The notes below the pieces were generated by a model. It was not told where the DNA came from. It worked only from the letters and a program-made list of their open reading frames with translations, and searched no databases. Shown piece by piece: positions 58,882 through 64,000 of a stretch of DNA of 64,000 nt. How positions within the stretch are numbered: the first letter of the stretch is position 1; the number at the start of each line of letters is the position of its first letter. Origin of the DNA: an uncultured Planktomarina sp. (GTDB taxonomy: Bacteria > Pseudomonadota > Alphaproteobacteria > Rhodobacterales > Rhodobacteraceae). Both the position numbers and the translations under genes were made by a program. The DNA lies in NCBI GenBank assembly GCA_905182535.1, contig CAJJBZ010000003.1, forward strand, positions 1 to 64,000. The letters are read 5' to 3'.

Positions 58882-58909
58882 TAAAAAGGCCCGCGTTGGA
58901 CGCGGGCCT
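58882..58909 (-). terminator. Rho-independent terminator of groESL
   Basis: On the minus strand an 11-base perfect stem AAGGCCCGCGT / ACGCGGGCCTT with a three-base loop is followed by TTTATTTT. It lies 32 bases after the groEL stop and is the strongest hairpin seen in the window. Confidence 0.93.
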
Positions 58910-58940
58910 TTGGTAGGTAAGGTTATAAAGCCGGGCTAGC

Positions 58941-60611
<1,671 letters not shown>

Positions 60612-60647
60612 CTAAAAATTTCAGTTAAAAGGTAGTCCTAGGAGATC

Positions 60648-60935
60648 TTAGGAGATCACGCCCAGAATGTCGCTTTCTTTCATAATCAACAGCTCGTTGC
60701 CGTCAACTGTGACTTCAGTGCCGGACCATTTTCCGAACAACACTTTATCACCTTCTTTAATGTCCAAAGCGATTCTATCGCCATTGTCATCGCGCAAACC
60801 TGCACCTACGGAGACAATAACGCCTTCCGCTGGCTTTTCTTTTGCACTCTCTGGGATGATTAAACCACCCGCAGTTTTTTCGTCGCCTTCAACGCGTTCA
60901 ACAAGAACGCGGTCGTGCAGAGGGGTAAATGCCAT
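60648..60935 (-). CDS. groS: Co-chaperonin GroES
   Basis: GroES caps GroEL. The start at 60935 ([20 protein letters not shown]) gives 95 residues, the family length; an ATG at 60959 would add eight. The mobile loop [19 protein letters not shown] and [14 protein letters not shown] are typical. Confidence 0.97.
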   Translation of the reverse strand: MAFTPLHDRVLVERVEGDEKTAGGLIIPESAKEKPAEGVIVSVGAGLRDDNGDRIALDIKEGDKVLFGKWSGTEVTVDGNELLIMKESDILGVIS

Positions 60936-60972
60936 CTTTGTAACTCCTAGCTGGCTCAAGGTTAAACCTGAA

Positions 60973-60999
60973 TTAGCACTCAGGTACTCCGAGTGATAA
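60973..60999 (-). promoter_or_regulatory. CIRCE element upstream of groESL
   Basis: TTAGCACTC-N9-GAGTGATAA at 60973-60999 matches the CIRCE consensus TTAGCACTC-N9-GAGTGCTAA with one mismatch in one arm. It lies 38 bases before the groES start. It is the binding site for the heat-shock repressor HrcA, whose gene is not in the window. Confidence 0.93.
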
Positions 61000-61298
61000 C
61001 GATATTCAGATAGGTACCCTTACGGCCGGAGTCAACGGGGACCTTTAAAAAAATAACTTCTCCAATAGGCTCTGCAACCCAATTTAGATCTACTTCCTGA
61101 TAATTCAGAAGAAAACCTTACTCTGGTGTTTTAAAGACAAGTACTTTGCATATGATTTTAATGAATAGCGGCTCTCGGCTAACTATTTGTCTAGGCGGTT
61201 GACTTAGCTGACTGACCATAGCGCGAAGCGAACATCACGAGATAAGCTAGAGATGTTTGAGTTGTAGTGCTTGGGTGAAACCAAACACATTCATACTC
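61000..61298. other. Intergenic region upstream of the groESL operator
   Basis: About 300 bases between the CIRCE element and the DUF2161 stop. It must contain the groESL promoter. I see no gene or RNA fold that I can support. Confidence 0.5.
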
Positions 61299-61952
61299 TC
61301 AGCCCCAATCAGCTAGTCCTACAACCCCAGCCGGCGTGAGCATGTAAACACCAGTTTCAACTTTAAGGAACCAACCATAAACATTGTTTCGCATGAGCGA
61401 AGTGGCACTGGGTACCCCTGTCGCTTTAGCCACAATAGCACCTTTTTCCGCGCCCACGTGCGCCAAATAAGCCGCACATTTCAGGGCATCTTGCCGGTAA
61501 CCAGTGACCAAGCCATGCCGAGTAGCACCGCCCACATTAGGATCACCATCCAGCCGATCAAATGCTTTGGTCATACGTTTAGCTTTTTTTGCTGACTTTC
61601 TTGGAGCATAGGGACCAGGCGCGCAGTGCAATTCCACAAACAAGTCCCGTGGACGCAGAGTCAAAAGGCCGATTCCCAACCGCCGACAAAGCGTTACATT
61701 AGCCTTAAGACGCTTATAACCGGCCTTGCCCTCAGGACGCACCACCGCAATATAAACGTCGTCAACCACCTTCAATCGCTCGATTGCTTGGTGAAAAAGA
61801 GTCAGAGTAAATGCAAGTTTCAGCTCTATAATTACTGGCGGCTCAACGCCACGCAACGCCACGACATCTGCCGCGCAAACTTCGCCTTTCACCTCATACC
61901 CCAGCACCTGGAAATGCGCTTTAATCGGCGCGTATAGATCACTTTCCTTCAT
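61299..61952 (-). CDS. DUF2161-family, PD-(D/E)XK nuclease-like protein
   Basis: A 217-residue protein of the DUF2161 family, annotated as a PD-(D/E)XK-type putative phosphodiesterase. The motif is read as DVVALRG...VIIELKLAFTLTL, with E-x-K in IIELKLA. The C-terminal half contains VGGATRHGLVTGYRQDALKCA and a winged-helix-like end. Biological role unknown. Divergent from ppaC. Confidence 0.85.
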   Translation of the reverse strand: MKESDLYAPIKAHFQVLGYEVKGEVCAADVVALRGVEPPVIIELKLAFTLTLFHQAIERLKVVDDVYIAVVRPEGKAGYKRLKANVTLCRRLGIGLLTLRPRDLFVELHCAPGPYAPRKSAKKAKRMTKAFDRLDGDPNVGGATRHGLVTGYRQDALKCAAYLAHVGAEKGAIVAKATGVPSATSLMRNNVYGWFLKVETGVYMLTPAGVVGLADWG

Positions 61953-62059
61953 CTGATCTTAATGACGCAAATAAGTGGAAACGTCCAATCTTAGCTGGGT
62001 GACATTTAAATGTTTGCCGCCTATAAGGACCCAAATTAGCACCGCCAGAGGTTTTTATT

Positions 62060-62976
62060 ATGATCAAAGTATTTGGCCACAAAGCACCGGACACCGACAG
62101 TACGGGGAGTGCCATAATTTGGGCGTGGTATCTCAATGAGATTAAGGGACAAGCGGCTGAGCCTGTCTTGCTGGGTGAACCCAACACCGAAGCGGCTTTT
62201 GTTTTGAAGCATTGGAAATTTGACCAGCCAGTGACCATTTCGGACGTGGCGGATAGCGCGCAGGTGATTATAGTCGACACCAACAATCCTGCCGAGCTGC
62301 CACACAACATCAACAACGCAAATATTATTGAGATCATTGACCATCATAAACTGGTGGGCGGCTTAGAAACTAAGGGACCAATCTCGGTCACCATTCAACC
62401 TTTGGCTTGCACAGCGACAATCATGCACAAATTAATGGGCGATAATGCCTCACTCATGCCGAATCCCATTAAAGGTCTAATGCTGTCTTGCATTTTATCG
62501 GATACTTTAGAATTTCGTAGTCCAACTACCACCACACAAGACCAAACTATAGCCAAGATGTTGGCCGCTGATTTGGGCATTTCAATTCCTGAGTATGCGG
62601 CTCAAATGTTTGCTGCAAAATCTGATGTATCGGCATTCTCCGATGCCGAACTGCTCCGCATGGATAGTAAGGAATATGCTGTAGAAGGTGTTAAATTTCG
62701 GGTGTCTGTGCTTGAAACCACTTCACCGCAAATGGTTCTGGACAGAAAAGCCAGCCTGATGGCCGCGATGCCCAGCGTGGCAACTGAGGACGGTGTGGAT
62801 CACGTGCTGTTGTTCGTGATTGATATCCTTAATGAAGAAGCACGATGCTGATCCCAAATGCAACCTCCCAAACTATTGCGGAAAAGTCTTTTGGGGCAGT
62901 TGTGGCCGGCAATACGGTGGTCCTGCCCGGCGTTATAAGCCGCAAAAAACAGATCATCCCCAACCTTAAACTATAA
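62060..62976 (+). CDS. ppaC: Manganese-dependent inorganic pyrophosphatase (one frameshift)
   Basis: A family II pyrophosphatase of the DHH superfamily. Metal ligands are in FGHKAPDTDST, VDTNN and IIDHHKLVGG. The frame breaks at about 62844-62847: adding one A to gcacgatg restores N-E-E-A-T-M-L-I-P-N-A-T and continues through FGAVVAGNTVVLPGVISRKKQI to the stop at 62974. The C-terminal SRKKQ motif binds pyrophosphate, so the unrepaired protein would be inactive. Repaired length about 305 residues. Confidence 0.93.
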
Positions 62977-62997
62977 AGCCGTAACAAAGGGCACCTC

Positions 62998-63870
62998 ATG
63001 ACACAGATAATCACCTCACTCTCGGAGGTATCCGACCGCTACGACGCGCTGTTCTGTGATCTTTGGGGCTGTGTCCACGATGGTTTAAGTCCATTTTTGG
63101 AGGCCGTGGCCGCAATGCGAGCTTTTCGGGCCAGAGGTGGCACGGTGATGCTAGTTACCAACGCGCCACGCCCGCATGCGCCTGTTCGCCAGCAGTTGGA
63201 TCAGATTGGTGTCCCCGAGGATGCCTATGACGGTATTGCCACATCCGGCGACAGCGCGCGGGCTGCAATGTTCCGCGGCGCTGTGGGCAAAAATATTTTT
63301 TTTATTGGCCAACCGCAGGATCAAGTTTTTTTCAGCCCGCTGGATTTAATAGAAAATCCGTTGATAATCAAGCAAGTGCCCGTTGAAGAAGCCGAGGGTA
63401 TCGTATGTTGTGGGCCTTTTAATACTTTGGCAGATCTCGAAGAGATGCGACCACAATTTTTGTTGGCCAAGACTAAAGGCTTGAAGCTGCTCTGCGCCAA
63501 CCCTGACATAGTGGTGGACCGTGGCCACATCCGCGAATGGTGCGCAGGCGCTTTAGCAAAACTCTACACCGAAATGGGCGGTGAAAGCCTCTATTTTGGA
63601 AAGCCGCACCCACCCATTTATGATTTGGCACGTCGGCGATTGGATGCCTTGGGTAAAAGCATTCCAGACCACCGCATACTCTGCGTCGGCGACGGGGTTC
63701 TCACAGATATTGATGGTGCATTAGGCGAAGAACTTGATTCGTTGTTTATCACAGGGGGCTTGGCAGCACGTGAAACCAGAACCGTGCATCAACCAGATCC
63801 AGACGCTTTAGAGGCATACCTGGCCGATGAAATGATACAGCCAACCTATTCAATTGGTAAGTTGCGTTAA
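62998..63870 (+). CDS. HAD-superfamily class IIA hydrolase (TIGR01459 type)
   Basis: A 290-residue HAD hydrolase with motif I read as LFCDLWGCVHDGLSPF, motif II VMLVTNAPRP and the C-terminal FGKPHPPIYDLA and CVGDGVLTDIDGAL. The class IIA cap family includes sugar and nucleotide phosphatases; the substrate is unknown. It starts 21 bases after ppaC. Confidence 0.87.
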   Translation: MTQIITSLSEVSDRYDALFCDLWGCVHDGLSPFLEAVAAMRAFRARGGTVMLVTNAPRPHAPVRQQLDQIGVPEDAYDGIATSGDSARAAMFRGAVGKNIFFIGQPQDQVFFSPLDLIENPLIIKQVPVEEAEGIVCCGPFNTLADLEEMRPQFLLAKTKGLKLLCANPDIVVDRGHIREWCAGALAKLYTEMGGESLYFGKPHPPIYDLARRRLDALGKSIPDHRILCVGDGVLTDIDGALGEELDSLFITGGLAARETRTVHQPDPDALEAYLADEMIQPTYSIGKLR

Positions 63871-63953
63871 ATCCCCTTGATTTTCACAGCCTCAAAGTAA
63901 TAAAGTTACCAAATTAGCTTACAATAGTATTAATTATTACCCTGAGGTTTGGA

Positions 63954-64000
63954 ATGCTAGACAAAATGCCCCGCGGCACGGTTTGTATTGAAGATATCAA
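63954..64000 (+). CDS. Start of a MaoC-family dehydratase gene (partial)
   Basis: The last 47 bases encode MLDKMPRGTVCIEDI and run off the window. This N-terminus resembles roseobacter MaoC-type enoyl-CoA hydratases located after the TIGR01459 HAD gene. TGAGG lies just upstream as ribosome site. With only 15 residues the call rests on context. Confidence 0.5.
   Translation, partial: MLDKMPRGTVCIEDI

Overview
The window looks like a chromosomal segment from a marine alphaproteobacterium of the Rhodobacterales (roseobacter group). Evidence: a SAM/SAH riboswitch in front of metK (a class known from Rhodobacterales), an irr-fabA-fabB-fabI block, a lnt-corC-ybeY-phoH-miaB block, a CIRCE-controlled groESL, DUF1150 next to a small heat-shock gene, and a paa phenylacetate cluster. 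An RCA/Planktomarina-like lineage is possible, but this is inferred from gene content and moderate GC only.

Layout. 1-9 kb: conserved housekeeping (metK start, lnt, corC, ybeY, phoH, miaB, irr, fabABI). 9-17.3 kb: a catabolic stretch (threonine dehydratase-like, HAD, enol-lactone hydrolase, MFS exporter, Zn alcohol dehydrogenase, enolase-superfamily dehydratase, rhodanese, class III aminotransferase). 17.4-21.7 kb: glycine cleavage genes gcvT-gcvH-gcvP behind tandem inverted repeats. 21.9-28.6 kb: a visibly more AT-rich transport/catabolism block with a PotABCD-like ABC importer, a Rieske oxygenase, a cupin and an agmatinase-family ureohydrolase. 28.7-31.6 kb: a TRAP operon dctP-dctQ-dctM whose dctM 3' end is replaced by a fragment of a Bacteroidetes-type metG. 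31.8 kb: a PhyH dioxygenase. 32.6-43.5 kb: two divergent paa operons (paaZ-paaX-paaABCDE leftward; paaG-paaI-paaJ-paaK-paaR rightward) encoding the aerobic phenylacetyl-CoA epoxidation pathway. 44-46.3 kb: a decayed spot with a Rieske pseudogene abutting an argE 5' remnant, then an SDR. 46.5-64 kb: housekeeping again (csaA, proC, ubiK, lgt, midA-like, pgeF, lrp-type, trxB, sat-cysC, DUF1150/hsp20 remnant, purEK, lipase remnant, groESL, DUF2161, ppaC, HAD, start of a MaoC-type gene).

A striking property of the window is the number of single-base reading-frame breaks, including in genes that should be essential (metK, lnt, fabB). Many resolve by adding or removing one base in a short homopolymer, which points to consensus errors in the sequence rather than gene death. 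They are distinct from two real-looking lesions: the Rieske pseudogene (five premature stops, mostly G:C to A:T changes) and the dctM/metG junction. I give full-length spans for broken genes and note the break.

I did not find a convincing new biological system, phage, insertion sequence, CRISPR array, rRNA or tRNA. The most worthwhile leads are the dctM/metG chimera, the candidate gcv operator, the AT-rich ABC/Rieske/ureohydrolase block, the missing paaA start, and the pseudogene junction at 45.28 kb.
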